Source: Hymenopellis radicata
Taxonomy: Eukaryota; Basidiomycota; Agaricomycetes; Agaricales; Physalacriaceae
DNA: 64,000 nt
Assembly: GCA_015501595.1 (NCBI GenBank)
Contig: JADNRX010000076.1
Coordinates: 1 to 64,000 of the forward strand
Direction: 5' to 3'
Position 1 is the first letter of the stretch. Each line of letters begins with the position of its first letter. Under the pieces are notes generated by a model. That model searched no databases and was not told the DNA's origin. It was given only the letters and a program-made list of their open reading frames with translations. Below are positions 12,072 through 24,511 of this stretch, piece after piece. A program made the translations under genes and the position numbers.

Positions 12072-15000
12072 ATGAAGACGTTCTTTACTATTCCCGTGCT
12101 CTGCGCGGGTCTCTCTCTTGCTGCCGTTCCTCTCACTGTTGTAAAGAAGGAAACCAATCTCCCCATCGCCCCAAACAAGTTCATCGTTGAACTAGAAAGT
12201 ACCGACAGTCTCAACGGAAAACGTTCAGTTTCGGTGGGTAACACACGACACAACCATTCGCGATAGACTAACTTATGTGGTAGCCTCATGCGCGTCTCTA
12301 CGAGTCCTTGCATGAGCGCGATGTAGGATTCAAGATTGATCGCGAATTCAATGCAGCCGACATCTTCGTTGGAGCTGCATTAACGCTGGACGTACGTGTA
12401 ATATTCTTCTAGTCTTCTTCGCCGTGCTAACGTCCCTCAGACCGCTGAAGTGAGCCGTATACGCAATCTTTGATGTTCTATCTGGCTAACAGATCACGAC
12501 ATCCAGGATGTGACTGACTTGATTAACAATTTGGCGGGTGTCAAAGCTATTCGTCCTGTACGCTCTTTCCGTCGACCTGAGTATGTATTTTCACCTTCGC
12601 GTGCATATACGGCCTCTTCATACGACCGCTGCAGACCCGTGAGCACACACGTTGTTACCGATGTCAACGACCCAGCGATACCACCGGACTCTGAATCGAC
12701 TCACATTCTGACGGTGAGTCCGTTTTTGATGGCAGTCGACCTTCGAGCTTCAACTACTCGCAGGGCGTCGACAAACTCCATGCACAAGGCATCGCTGGCT
12801 CAGGAATAACAGTTGGCATGTACGTCAATCATTACATGGTGCGAACAGTGGTAACATTGTCCTTCTTCTCAGTATCGATACCGGTCAGTGGTTTCTGAAC
12901 ACTTCCACGATATGTAGTCGGCTAACAGCCCACGATAGGCATCGACTACACCCACCCTTTGCTTGGTGGCGGGTTTGGGCCTGGCCACAAGGTCGTGGGC
13001 GGGTTCGACCTTGTGGGGGATGCATACGATGGTAAAAACAGATAGCAACCGAGGTACTTTCACTGATAAGAAGTTCAGGTACTAACGAACCTGTTCCCGA
13101 TCCCGACCCTCTGGACCAGTGCGCAGGTGAGATACCTTGGATCGGTTCTTTTCACACCTTAATGATTCGTCACAAGGACATGGTACTCATGTTGCTGTAA
13201 GAAAAGTACCTGAAGTCTTCACACAATAGATTTGACCCGCGAATAGGGTATCGTTGGTGCCAACCCCGGAAATGAATTCAACATCAGTGGTGTGGCATAC
13301 GAGGCTAATCTTGCGGCGTACAGAGTTTTTGGCTGCGAAGGCTTCGTCACTGATGACGGTGAATGGATTTCGTCTACCTTTGCATCAAAATTTTTCTGAC
13401 GAGTGGACTCAAACAGTTCTTGTCGACGCGTTGATTCGCGGTTTTCAAGATGACGTGGACATCCTCACTTTATCTCTTGGAGGTGCCGATGGTTGGACCG
13501 AGTCCTCCAGCTCAGTCGTCGCCAGTGCTATAGCACGAACGGGAAAAATAGTTACTATTGCCGCTGGTAACGATGTTCGTTCTACTTCTCTCTCTTTTCT
13601 GAGTCAGTGATACCAAACATATACATTTCCAGGGCGCCTCCGGCTCATGGTACACCTCTAGTCCCGGTAACGGTATCGACGTGATCTCAGTTGCCAGTCT
13701 GGATAAGTGAGTGTTCTACTTCTCTACGAATGGACGGACTGACAGACTGTTTTGGTGACAGTACTGTCATTCCTTTACAAAACGCCACTGTTGGAGGTGT
13801 TACTCACGACCCGATCACTTACTTTGAGACATTCCCTTTCCCAATCAATGGTACCTTACCTATCTTTGCGACTTCGAACGACACAACCGTCGCAGACGAT
13901 GCCTGCGCACCCCTCGATGACTCCGTCCCCGATTTATCTGGTTTCGTCGTCATTGTTCGCAGAGGAACGTGCACGTTTGTGTGTCTTTCAGAGATTACCT
14001 ATTTGTCGTGGTTGCTGAACTTGTGATTACAAGGTTCAAAAAATTTCGAACATCGCCGCGAAAGGTGCTCAAGTCGCGCTTATCTACGAGTGAGTCTACA
14101 CTTTGCTTCGTGTTGGAATTCGCAACTAACGTTGAATTTGCCAGCAATGGAAATGGTTTCAATGCCATCTCGGTCGGAGACTTCAACGCTGCCCTCATAC
14201 AAGCGGCCGATGGCGAATTCGTGCGTATTCATGATGTCTCAACGCTTATCCCATTTTGACACAACGCATCAGCTGGTGCAACAATTCGCGGCAGGCGCCC
14301 CAGTTACGATAACTTTCCCACAAACCGGCGGCCTATTCAACTTCCCAGATGCGGCTGGAGGTCTCATTTCGTCGTTTACCAGGTCTTGCCCTTAGCTCGG
14401 GAAGATGCCAAGCATTCAACTGATGACTTCATAGCTACGGGCCTTCCAATGATTTCTTCTTCAAGCCCGCTATCGCGGCACCCGGCGGAAACATCTTATC
14501 AACGTTGCCCGTCCCTCTAGGCTCGTTCGGAGTAGAGTCAGGTTAGAACTCTTGTCCTTTCACACCTTGGTATGATGAACGAGTTGCATAGGTACAAGCA
14601 TGGCTACTCCCTTCTTGGCAGGTAGCGCTGCTCTTCTCTTCTCTGTGAAAGGCACGGATCCCAGCGTTGGAAGAAATGCTCGCACTCTATTTGAGACTAC
14701 CTCCACCCTCGTACCATCAAGCCATACGGATGGCGATCCCTTACAAACCGTCACTCAACAAGGCTCTGGATTGATCAACGTGTTCAATGCTATCCATGCC
14801 ACCACGATTGTCTCGCCTGGAGAGCTTATTCTTAATGATACGGCTCATTTCCAACAAACGTGGGTTGTTTTCTTGAGATCTGGAAAACTACCTGACTTCT
14901 CATAGCCAACGATTCACCGTTCGCAACACCGGAGAATCCTCCAAGGAGTACTCTTTGACTCATGTTAGTGCGGGAACTGCAATCACTGTCACACCTGTAA

Positions 15001-15915
15001 GTGTACCTATACGCTGATATCCGCTACGGCTGTCCTCAATGACAGAACGGTTTAGGACACCATCTTCCCTGCAACAGGACCTGTACCTTTGACCGCGGAC
15101 GCTGCTTCAGTCACTCTGAGCGCTCCACAATTCACTTTGGGGGCCGGTCAATCTAAGACAATCGTAGCAACATTCAGCCCGCCCGAAGGCGTCGATGCCG
15201 CCACATTCCCTGTGTTTTCAGGCTTCATCCAAATATCCAGTGGCCCAGACGATGTTACGCATGTGACGTACCTCGGACTAGCTGCTTCCTTGATAGATAA
15301 ACAAGTTGTCGACAACACGGACTTCTTCTTTGGTGTAACATTGCCAGTTGTCTTGGACGCTGCCGGGGACGTCCAGGATGGGGCTACAAACTACACGTTC
15401 GAAGGAGGAGACTTCCCGACTCTTTTGTTCCGGTATTTGTTCTTTTCTTTCTTCCATGTGTAGAGGGATGCTTAACATTTTTATAGCCTGGTCTTTGGAA
15501 CGCCATTTTTACGGGTGGATTTGGTGGATGCCAGCCTCGATTTCGCGCCCACTCTCAACCAGCGTGCGCTGAACATAGCAGACGGACAAGTCTTCCCCCT
15601 TGGTCGTGGAGGGGCTCAGGCACCTTTGATGCTGTCCCCATTGTGGGCACCCTAACAGAGCTCGATTTCCTGACGCGTAATAACGAGGTGAGTATTCATC
15701 AGTCTAGCACACAGTTTGATCTCACTGAATTATAGGATCCCAACGACAATGGTTTCTTCACTCTAGGATTCACTGAGCCCGTATTCGCCAACGGAACGGC
15801 GATCCCAGACGGACTGTACAAAATCCTTTTCAGGGCGTTGAAGGTGACTGGGAATGCGCATTCAGAGAGTGACTTTGAAAGCTTCCTGAGTCCAATAGTC
15901 GGCGTCTTCGCTTAG
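12072..15915 (+). CDS. Secreted subtilisin-like serine protease (S8)
   Basis: The start MKTFFTIPVLCAGLSLAAVP is a typical signal peptide. An inhibitor-like propeptide follows. The catalytic triad is complete: Asp in GIIDTGIDYTHP, His in GHGTHVAGIVG and Ser in GTSMATPFLAGSAALL (near 14,600). A protease-associated insert (VVIVRRGTCTF) interrupts the catalytic domain, and a C-terminal Fn3-like domain runs to the stop at 15915. The layout resembles Vpr/C5a-peptidase-type subtilases that degrade external protein. The gene is cut by about 20 introns of 45-60 nt. A region near 15,565 that looks frameshifted is resolved by a 55-nt intron ending CTCAG at about 15,619, giving NQRTFDAVPIVGTL. A TATA box precedes the gene. 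Confidence 0.88.
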
Positions 15916-15953
15916 GCCTGGGACTTTGATAGTGAAATGGACTTCTTTCGATC

Positions 15954-18900
15954 CTAATGTGATCCACTGTTTCTTACAAAAGCCAATGCTAACCATCGAG
16001 TACTGTCCCAAGGAGCCAACATGATGGCTCTCTGTGCCTCTCGTAGGGCCGTCTTCTCGTCAACCTTCGCCCTTGCTATCGCACGTAAGCCCAGTTCCAC
16101 ACTTTCGACATCGATAGTAGCAGAACTTGACCCGGATATTATGGAAAGAACACTCTGTTCATCGCCTTCCTCCATCTTCAACGTCGCAAGACGTACACGC
16201 GCCTCTGAGTCGGAAGGCTCTGCGATAATCGCGTGTTGAGCTAAGGACATGGCTTGCGTTTGCTGGCCCTGTTGATTCAGTTTAGCCAGAACGTAAGCAC
16301 GTCTGTGACTCGAAAGGCTTACCAGTCCTTGATGATGCTTCAAGAGGAGATAGTCAACCTCCTTGGCGGGGTCCATCTGTGCGCGCTGCTCTCGAGGTAG
16401 CGCGAGAATCTCCGAAAGAGCTGCGTCAATCAGATTCTCGTCCTCCGTAAGTATGCCCATGGCCGCAAGTGCATTAATCGCAGCGAGATTTTCTGGGTCG
16501 TTCTCAATGCTGAGCAGCGGTAAGGTAACGTTCGATAGGGTAGCATGCAATCACTTACCATGCCAACAGTATGTTCTTCGCTCCGTCTTTGAACTCGTCA
16601 CTCCCATGAGCCCACAACACTTTGGCTTGGAGAACGCAAACATGTCCCCTCAAAGTCGCATCGTCGCCTGCAGCTGCCGTGGCTTCTTCAAACATACCCA
16701 AAATCTCGCCGAACTTGCCGCCTTGTCTGAACTGGCACATCCCCAGCGCAAAATGCGCTTCAGTGCGCAATACTCTCGCCTCTTCATCCAGGGCTTCCGC
16801 AAGCAAGCCGGATACAGTCTCGAGGCATTCCGCTGCTCCTTCGTAGTCACCAGCACCAAGCTTTATGCGGCCCATGTTCGCTTGCGCTATAACGAACTGT
16901 CGCTCAACTTCTGCAGACTCTGTTTCTTCGTATGTCGCCTCTAATATTGAAAGGACGCTACTCAGTAAGTTCTGAGCTGTATCAAGATGTCCTATAGCCT
17001 CATGAACGAGGCTGGACAGATGGAGTCCAGGAACAGAGGTCGGGTTGAGCGTGAGGTATCGCGAGAGTAGCGTCAGACACGGCAGAAGAGAGAGATGCGA
17101 GGAAGGAGACCTAGACTCTTTGTGTATGGCAAAAGCACGATATGAGAACTCCAAGTCGGCAAATGGCTAGTTCGCTTATGAGAGTGGGAAGAAAAGACGA
17201 TGATGCGAAACGTACCACAGAAGAGGCCAATCCGACAGCATGTTCGAGCAATGCTCTGGCGTCGCGATCATGCCCATTGGCGGTGGCAACCAAAGCTTGC
17301 CCAACCCATGAGAGGGTGTGATCAGGATCCAGCGTTTGTGCCCGGAACAGGGCTTCGTTGGCAAGCTCAAGATCATTATGGTACAGGTAGAGTAACCCAA
17401 GGTTGGCCCACGTAGCTGCACTCTGGAAGAACGCCCTATTAGCAAACGGCAGCACACAAACTAAATCGCTGACCTTTGAGTCAATCTCTAGAGCTCTGAT
17501 GAAGGCATGTTGGGCGGATTTGGGTTGGGACGTGAAGTAGGCGTCCCCAAGAGCAATCCAGTACTCTTGAATACCGGGGCACTCCCGCAGAGCGCTACAT
17601 ATAAAGTTGATGCCAGCTTTCTCTGCAGCTGCCTTTTCTTCCCCAACGAGGTAAGAGGCGTACGTGTGCACTGACATCCCCAGATCAAACCAAGCACTAG
17701 CTATAGCTTGCGGCTCCGTCGAATTAACAGATAGACGATGATCATAAGCCAGAATCGCTGCGCGAAGAAGCTCAACTCCAGGCAGGGGAGTAATGAAGGT
17801 CGGGCACAATTTTGATGATGGGAAGTCGATCAGAGGGAGAGGAAAGCGACTGAAGAGCCAATTCGAGGGTCTCGCGAACAGACGATTCGTCGAGGAATGT
17901 AGGTCTGGTCGACAGATGATACATAGCATCTGCAGCCACCTTCCATACGACGCTTCTAAAACCTGAGCTCGTATCAACCGAGACCAAGGATACACGTAGC
18001 GCACTAAGGAAAGAGCTCTCGGCTCTGGCCATGAACCCAGCAGAGACCTCGCTTCTTCCTAATTCGAGGTAAGTCGTAGCCAGCGCCACACATACACCGA
18101 TTTCAGCAGGTCGTTCAGCAAGAACGTCTTGAAATATGTCGATGGCTTCTTGATACTGCCCCGTCTGACGCCGGACGTCACCGATGAAGTACAGACACAT
18201 CCAATCGTCGGGATCGAGTTCGTGAGAGCGTGTTAGCGCCTTCAGCGCAGCTGCATGTCTGCCCGCCTTGGCATACGCCTCGCCAAGTCGAAGCCAACTA
18301 AGCTGGTCATCAGGTTCCGCACGCAGAGCGACTTGAAATGCTTGTATCGCGGGAGCATAATGTCTCCGAGCCTATGAATTGGAGACCAGTATTAGCCTTC
18401 TCAGAAAGACAACATGTTTCAGAACAAACCAGTTCGACGGCCCCGACCGCTTTCCAAGCCCATGCATTCATAGGAGTGAACAAAGTCGCAGAAGTCTTCG
18501 ATGGAGCATCGAGGCCGGCATCCAAACCGCCCTCTCCTTCAATCGTCCTTCGCGCTACGACTTCAACAAGGTCCCATTCCCGTTCCTCCGCAAAGCCAAA
18601 GGCCAACCTTCGTGAAGCGTATACTTCTCGAGAGTCCAGTTCGAAAGCCTTCTGGAAGCACTTCGACGCCCTCACAGGATCGGACGGTGAGAGGTGTTCT
18701 TCGTAATACTTTCCAAGCGACGTGAAAGCCGGCGCATACATCGAGTCACGTTTAAGCGCTGTTATCCAGTGCTTGTAGGATTCGTCCCTCCTCTCACCTA
18801 AGATCCATCAGTATAACATTGAGCGTCAAAGCGAAATACATACTACCCATGTCCCAATAGCAGGATCCGAGTCTCCATAAGCAGCGCGCACTTTCTGAGC

Positions 18901-20815
18901 CAGGGTCCTCAAATGTGTCAATGACGCCTAAAACTTCCTTCAAAGCGCCAACGGCAAAGTCCAAGTCGCCCAGTTTTGATCTGCACCAAGCATGCTCTTC
19001 CCTGGCGCGAAGACCATCGTTCATATCGTCCGGAAGCAAGCCATCGACACGACTGAAAAGTTCTGCGGCTTGCTCCCATTGCTCGGCTTCTTCCATAATG
19101 TAAGCCTTGCCCATAAGTGCGCTGATGTTGTCTGGCGAAACGGCGAGGATCCCATCAATCAATGACAACGCCCGGACATGATGCTTCGGGGGAATAGATG
19201 AACTAGGCTGGTAGCAAGAATGACCTTGAATCCAAGATGCATCCTGGACGAACTCATTGAAATTGCCCATTCACGCGAGAGAGTGTACTCACAAATTCAG
19301 CGATTTCCCGTGGTTGTTTTCTGTACGTCGTGCGAGCTCGATCCCTGATTCCGCTTGCTTTATTGCATTCACATAGTCGCCTTCGCGCAGATAGACGTCA
19401 GCAAGAAGTCGGGTAGCAACAAGGGAATCGGATAAGCGAGCTTGAGCGTCCTGTGTATGGCCTGTCAAGCTTCGTCGCGCTAAAAAGGAGATCACTTACG
19501 AAGACCATGTCAAGACCAACATCGGGATCATCATTTGGACCGGGATCATCTTCATCTTCATCAACTTCTAAAGGTATAGCATAATAGATGAAGTATCCTT
19601 TGAGTATGGAGGTCAAAGGATGCTCGGGAAATATTGACATGAAGAGGCGCAGCAAGGAATAGTCATAGCCCTCTACAGATTCGAGATCTTTCCGGTCAAG
19701 AAAGAGCATCCACGCGAGCTCGTCAGGCAACTTGAGGATTATGGCTCCGTTAACCATAGTCTCGACTTCATCCGACAGTTTTTGCTTAGCAGCGGCTGTC
19801 ATTGGTAGCGCGAACAGGTAACGTTGCTTTTGCTGAAGGAGCTTGTTCTCAGTGGAATGGCGAAGTTCATCAGATGTGTTGGGATGGCTGATTATTTCGT
19901 TGTACAACGCTGGGAGCTGAAAAGGTCAGAAGCCGTCTCAAAACTGGACTAAGTGCACTGACTCGAGACCGACTCCAGATCTCTATTCCAACGTCTTTCC
20001 TCAACTGCTCAGGACCAGCAGCGCCCAACCGTGTTCGCCGTTTCTCGACCTCCTTCTTGAGATATTGGGCCTCGTCATTCTCCAAGATGGAAACAATCTC
20101 TTCTAGGACTGGTAGGCTATTATGAATGGCTTCCTGCGTTTCGAATGTCGTTGTGGCTGTAGGATTGGTGGGATCTGGAGCTGGTAACGTAGACAGTAGA
20201 TCGTAAAATTTCGATTCAGGAAGGAGCAGTGAGAGCGCCTCTACGAGTTCTGAAGTTGTTCCTCGCGTTCGACGTAGTTGGATGAGTTTCTGAAGTGTTT
20301 CGGCACATTTAGTGGCGTCAGGTCTGCATCCAAGTCAATAAAACGAAGGCGCAAAGTCGATAAGGACGCACGACAGGGCCAATAATTGCTGCAGAGTATT
20401 AGCGAACTTGTCCCAGTTTTCCGTCCTTTCGTAGAAGCGGGCCAGTCCCTGCTTGTCATGAGCATAAGGACAGATAACGTATCGGCTACGCACCTGCCAT
20501 CCAAGCGCCTGCGTTGGATTGTTGTCGATGGCTCTCTGATACGCCTAGTGCCACCAATGAGACTTTGCACATAAAACGGCGCATAATTAGTTACTTGCTC
20601 GCTTTTCTCATGTTCCCCAAGTTCAAGGAGAGCGAGCCCGAGGAAGACGTTGCTGTTCTTGGAGGTGAGTGCGTAGAATTTAGCAAGAGATTGACATACG
20701 CGTTGTAGTTGTCACCCTCATAGTCGAGCACTTTCTCTGCGTTGTCTCTGGCGCTGGCGTAGTCTTTCTTGTTGATGGCATCTCTGGCTGCTTTGAGCCG
20801 TGCTTTGGCAGACAT
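15954..20815 (-). CDS. SKI3: SKI3/TTC37, TPR subunit of the Ski complex
   Basis: The start MSAKARLKAARDAINKKDYA (20815) matches SKI3/TTC37 N-termini. Tetratricopeptide repeats fill the whole protein, for example YASARDNAEKVLDYEGDNYN, ALRECPGIQEYWIALGDAYF and LELANEALFRAQTLDPDHTL, down to the stop at 15954. Ski3 is the scaffold that holds the Ski2 helicase and Ski8 and feeds RNA to the cytoplasmic exosome in 3'-5' mRNA decay. About 15 short introns are present. Near 17,780 the frame changes between VPDLHYS and LPGVELLRAAILAYD without a usable intron; an extra base in the G4 run at 17785-17788 would explain it. The upstream neighbour, enoyl-CoA hydratase, ends only about 93 bp away on the same strand. 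Confidence 0.85.
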
Positions 20816-20908
20816 GGTGACAGTTTATTGACAAGAACATCGATCAAATCAATCATCACGACTTCTACAAGGGGACTACGTTTATTCATCTACAATTTCT
20901 ACACTCAG

Positions 20909-21946
20909 TCAAGCATTGAGCCACTGGGGAGGGCGTTTCTCGATGAAAGCAGTCATACCTGTAGACGTATATAGTCCTTCAGAAACCGTCATAACTCGAA
21001 TGCCACTTACCCTCCTTCTGATCTTTGGTGGCAAACAGGCCGTGAAAAGTTCGTCGTTCGAATCTCAAACCCTCCGATAGAGTCAAATCAAAGGCTGCAC
21101 GTCGGAATCATCAGTAGAGTGGCTATGTCAGTAGGAGAGAAGTTTACCTGCATTAACCGCCTCCTTCCCAGCCTGAACGGCAAGTTGTCCTTTACTGGCA
21201 ATGACTTGTGCGACGGTGACAGCCTCTTTCACAACGCCACCCTCGGCCTCCGTAACGATTCGACTGACCATTCCCCACCGTTCCGCTTCTTCAGCCGATA
21301 TCGTACGTCCAGTCAAAACCATTTCCATTGCACGAGACTTTCCGACTGCGTGTGCAAGGCGCTGGCTTCCGCCCCCACCCGGAATAATACCCAGATTGAT
21401 TTCAGGCTGACCAAACTTGGCAGTTGGGGACACCAAGATGATATCGCACATCAGAGCTAGCTCGCAGCCACCACCAAGCTACAATATACGTTAGCACAAT
21501 CGTTGGGTGAATGAAATTCGAGGTACCGCCAATCCGCTGACAGCAGCGATAACAGGTTTATGCAGCTTGCTAACGAAAGACCAATTGTCCAGAAAATTAT
21601 CTATACATGGAAGAGACTGAGACGTGGTTAATCCATGGTAATCATTGTTAACCATTGCGTACTCACAGTCTGCGTCTTTCATCTCCTTGATGTCGCCACC
21701 AGCTGCCGAAGAGGTTGAGAAGTGGCCTGAGCAAGCGAGGACAACCGTACCAGCAAAGGCTCTGTCAGATCCTGTCAAGACTATAGCACCAACTGAGGGA
21801 TCTTGATCAGCGTCGCTCATAGCCTTGTTCAACTCGGCGAAAAGAGGAGAGCTGAGGGCATTGAGGACTTTGGGTCTGTTGAGAGTTATGAGAACGACTC
21901 CAGAGTGAGGTCTCGACACCAGAATGAATTCGTATTGAGAGGACAT
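20909..21946 (-). CDS. Enoyl-CoA hydratase / crotonase family
   Basis: Starts [20 protein letters not shown] at 21946 and ends [10 protein letters not shown] at 20909. The crotonase fold is clear: [11 protein letters not shown], the oxyanion-hole region AGGDIKEM, and [20 protein letters not shown] with the Glu/Gly motif expected for hydratase activity. A glutamate in the GIIPGGGG region and the C-terminal [19 protein letters not shown] match short-chain mitochondrial enoyl-CoA hydratases of beta-oxidation. No clear mitochondrial presequence is seen at this start, so the location is uncertain. Several short introns split the gene. Function as a 2-trans-enoyl-CoA hydratase is by homology; other crotonase reactions are possible. 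Confidence 0.85.
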
Positions 21947-22332
21947 CAGGACAAGTGAAAGGGGGACGGCGGGGGAGACGAAACGGAACTCAGTTCATGG
22001 TGATGTTATCCCGATGTTCGTTGTAGAGCTGAGTAGAATTGCTCGAGTCCGATATCATCTTAGATTTAGAAGACCGGCCGATACAGACAAAGAGAACATG
22101 ATTCCCAAAGGGCCTGCAGGTCTGATGGAGGCGCGCAAAGCTGTTTCAGAATCAGTGTTGGCGTCAGGTTGGCGTTGTTGAAAAGTGCACGGACCCGATA
22201 CACGTGACGATCTCTCGTGTTTCTTCATTACCACCACGATCGTCTGCACTTCCGTTGAATTAGGCAACGGAATACCTCTCTGAGTCTGCCGCCGTCTGTC
22301 CCGCAGCCCTTTGGTCTCGTGAACGCTCTGCA
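21947..22332. other. Divergent intergenic region
   Basis: These 386 bp separate the divergent enoyl-CoA hydratase and PWWP genes and should hold both promoters. I see no clear TATA box or repeat. A plus-strand gene start further left is not supported. Confidence 0.45.
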
Positions 22333-24067
22333 ATGCCGAAACCCAAAGGCAAACCAGCTGCAAAGCAGCCCAATGCTCCACCCACTTACGCGCCGAAAGA
22401 CCTTGTCCTGGGCAAAGTACGCGGCTATCCGTCCTGGCCAGGTTGGATTGTCGATCCCGGAGATGCGCCACCAAAGGTCAAGGCAGAGCGACCAGGCAAG
22501 GGCGGTGCCAAAGCGTCCAATCTCTTTTCCTTGGTGCAGTTTTTCCCCACGGGTGACTTGTGCGTAATTTCTCGTGCCTTTGGGCGACCCATGTCGTTGT
22601 GTTGACGCTCCAGTTATTTTACAGTGCATGGCTAGCGCCAAAGGACATATCTAAACTCAAATCCCATGAGATAGATGCCTACATAAATGAACCTACCAAA
22701 AAGAATGGTGAATTGCTTGCAGCCTATCGCGTGGCATTAAAGCCGGAAGAGTGGGAGGCGGGCCGTGCAACAGTGGCCACAGAGGAGGACCAAGACGCCG
22801 AGGCAGATGCAGATGCTGACATCGACGAGCTGGCGAGCGAGCCTACTGATGGGAAGCGAAAACGAAAGGCTCCTGCCAAGAAGGGTGGGAAGAAGAGCAA
22901 GAAGGAGGCTCATGATGCTGAAAGCGAGGATGAGGGTGAGCCACCAGCTAAAAAATCCAAAAAGTCGGCAAAGAAGGACAAGGAGGACGGAGACAAGAAG
23001 GATGAAGATGCTGAGGGCGACGCTGATGGCGAGGTGACCAAGGACAAGAAAGCGTTGGAAGTACGAGATTGGAGACATAAATTACAAAAGACATTCCTGA
23101 GCACCAAGGGTGTTGCAGTGAAGGAGTCCGTACGTGTTCATTTTCGTCTTTCTGCTCATTCCTCTTCACAGTGCTGTGATTCCCTTTCATTCGCCAATTT
23201 TGTTACCCTTCACATTAGCCGAACTTGGCTCGCTCATCGTCACTCTCTCAGGATATGCCCGCCATGGATGCTCTATTCAAAACAGTCGAGAACTACGAGG
23301 CGATTACCATTGACCAACTTACTGTGCGTCGTTTTCCTGCCATGCCCTAGGGTTAGGGTTCCGCCTTGACCCGATTTTCCTCCCTCCTTCTTTCATCCCT
23401 TGCATTGCCACTCCTGCAACGGGCCTTTTCCATTTATGATCACCTCAGCTCGTCCTGGGGACCCTTTCTAGGCCATCCCAGGCGTATACTCGATGTTACT
23501 GCACCTTCGTGTTTCTGGACGCCTCGCTAATCGTTCTTTTTTGCAGTTCTCGAAGATTGGAAAAGTGATGCGCCATATCAATGCTCTTGGTGACGACAGA
23601 CTGCCGCCAGGATGTGAGGCGCAGTTCAGATTCCGCGAGCGGGCAAAGACTTTGGTCGATCGATGGCACCAGGTCTTGAACGGGGGCAAGGAGGACGCCG
23701 CCAAGAATGGTCATGTTGTCAAGGAGGTCAAGGAGGAGGCCCCTGCTGTCAAAAGCGAAGTCAAAACAGCAGTGGTGGAACAGAATGGCGACACGAAGAT
23801 GGATTCCATGTTCCCTCCACCTCCAAACGTGAAGCGGGAGGTGGCAATGGCATCACCTGCTCCCGAACCTGCGACCAATGGCACGGATAAGATGGATGAA
23901 GACAAAAAGCCCGAGGATCTTATACCTCCGCCGGATGAGAAAGCTGCAAACGGTAAGTTTCGTTCGGGCGCACCATAAGATTCGATACTGATACTCCCAC
24001 TTTTCCAGCGCTAGTTGAAGACGCGTTTATGGGTGACCTAACTATGGATATGTCTATGGAATCGTAA
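22333..24067 (+). CDS. PWWP domain chromatin protein with C-terminal helical (LEDGF/TFIIS-N-like) domain
   Basis: The PWWP domain starts at about residue 20 (YAPKDLVLGKVRGYPSWPGW) and ends DFAWLAPKDISKLKSHEIDA after the first intron. A long Lys/Glu/Asp-rich linker with nuclear-localisation clusters follows (KRKRKAPAKKGGKKSKK). A helical domain then reads LFKTVENYEAITIDQL and FSKIGKVMRHINAL, similar to the integrase-binding/TFIIS N-terminal fold of LEDGF-type proteins. The C-terminal tail is acidic, ending LTMDMSMES at 24067. PWWP domains bind H3K36-methylated nucleosomes and DNA, so a transcription-coupled chromatin role is inferred. The intron 23334-23546 is 213 nt, four times the local norm, and contains two telomere-type repeats. 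Confidence 0.8.
23348..23360 (+). repeat. Two telomere-type TTAGGG units inside an intron
   Basis: TAGGGTTAGGGTT lies within the 213-nt intron of the PWWP gene. TTAGGG is the telomere repeat of most basidiomycetes. Two units could be chance, but intronic position and unusual intron length make a repair-time insertion possible. Confidence 0.5.
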
Positions 24068-24511
24068 TTTCCCGTTGTGATATATGGCTCCGTTTTGTAA
24101 CTTCTGCGCCTCCCTCTCCGCTTTGTTCGTTATCTTTGCTAATGTCCATCTGCTCTACCTTCTATCTATTCGTCCTATGCCCTTACTTCACCGTGTACTT
24201 GTCTTTTTTTGTGTTTTTACCACTGATATTCAGTAATGAACTCAGATCATCGCTGCCTGGGCCCTGGGAATTCACTCATTGGTCGTGTGAGTGTGTGTTG
24301 TTCGTCTATACTGTGTATCGGACGGGGAAGAATATACATTTTCAGTGCACTGGTTATATCGGTTCGCTGGTTATGTGAGCAACATAGACTTGCGGAAGAC
24401 CATAGACTATGGTCGTGGAATGATTCCGCTTGAACACCACGTGGTTCATCAAAAAATAAATCCTGATCATCGCTGCTCTGTTCCCGCCCTCGTTGGCTAT
24501 TTCCGACAAAG
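24068..24511. other. Intergenic, T-rich, no gene seen
   Basis: The first half is strongly pyrimidine-rich and is likely the PWWP 3' UTR. The second half should hold the LYAR promoter. No conserved ORF, RNA gene or repeat is visible. Confidence 0.4.

Noticed and set aside
15560..15625. Apparent frameshift in the subtilase C-terminal domain
   Set aside because: A 55-nt GT-AG intron with branch point CTGAAC joins NQR to TFDAVPIVGTL in phase, so the gene is intact here.
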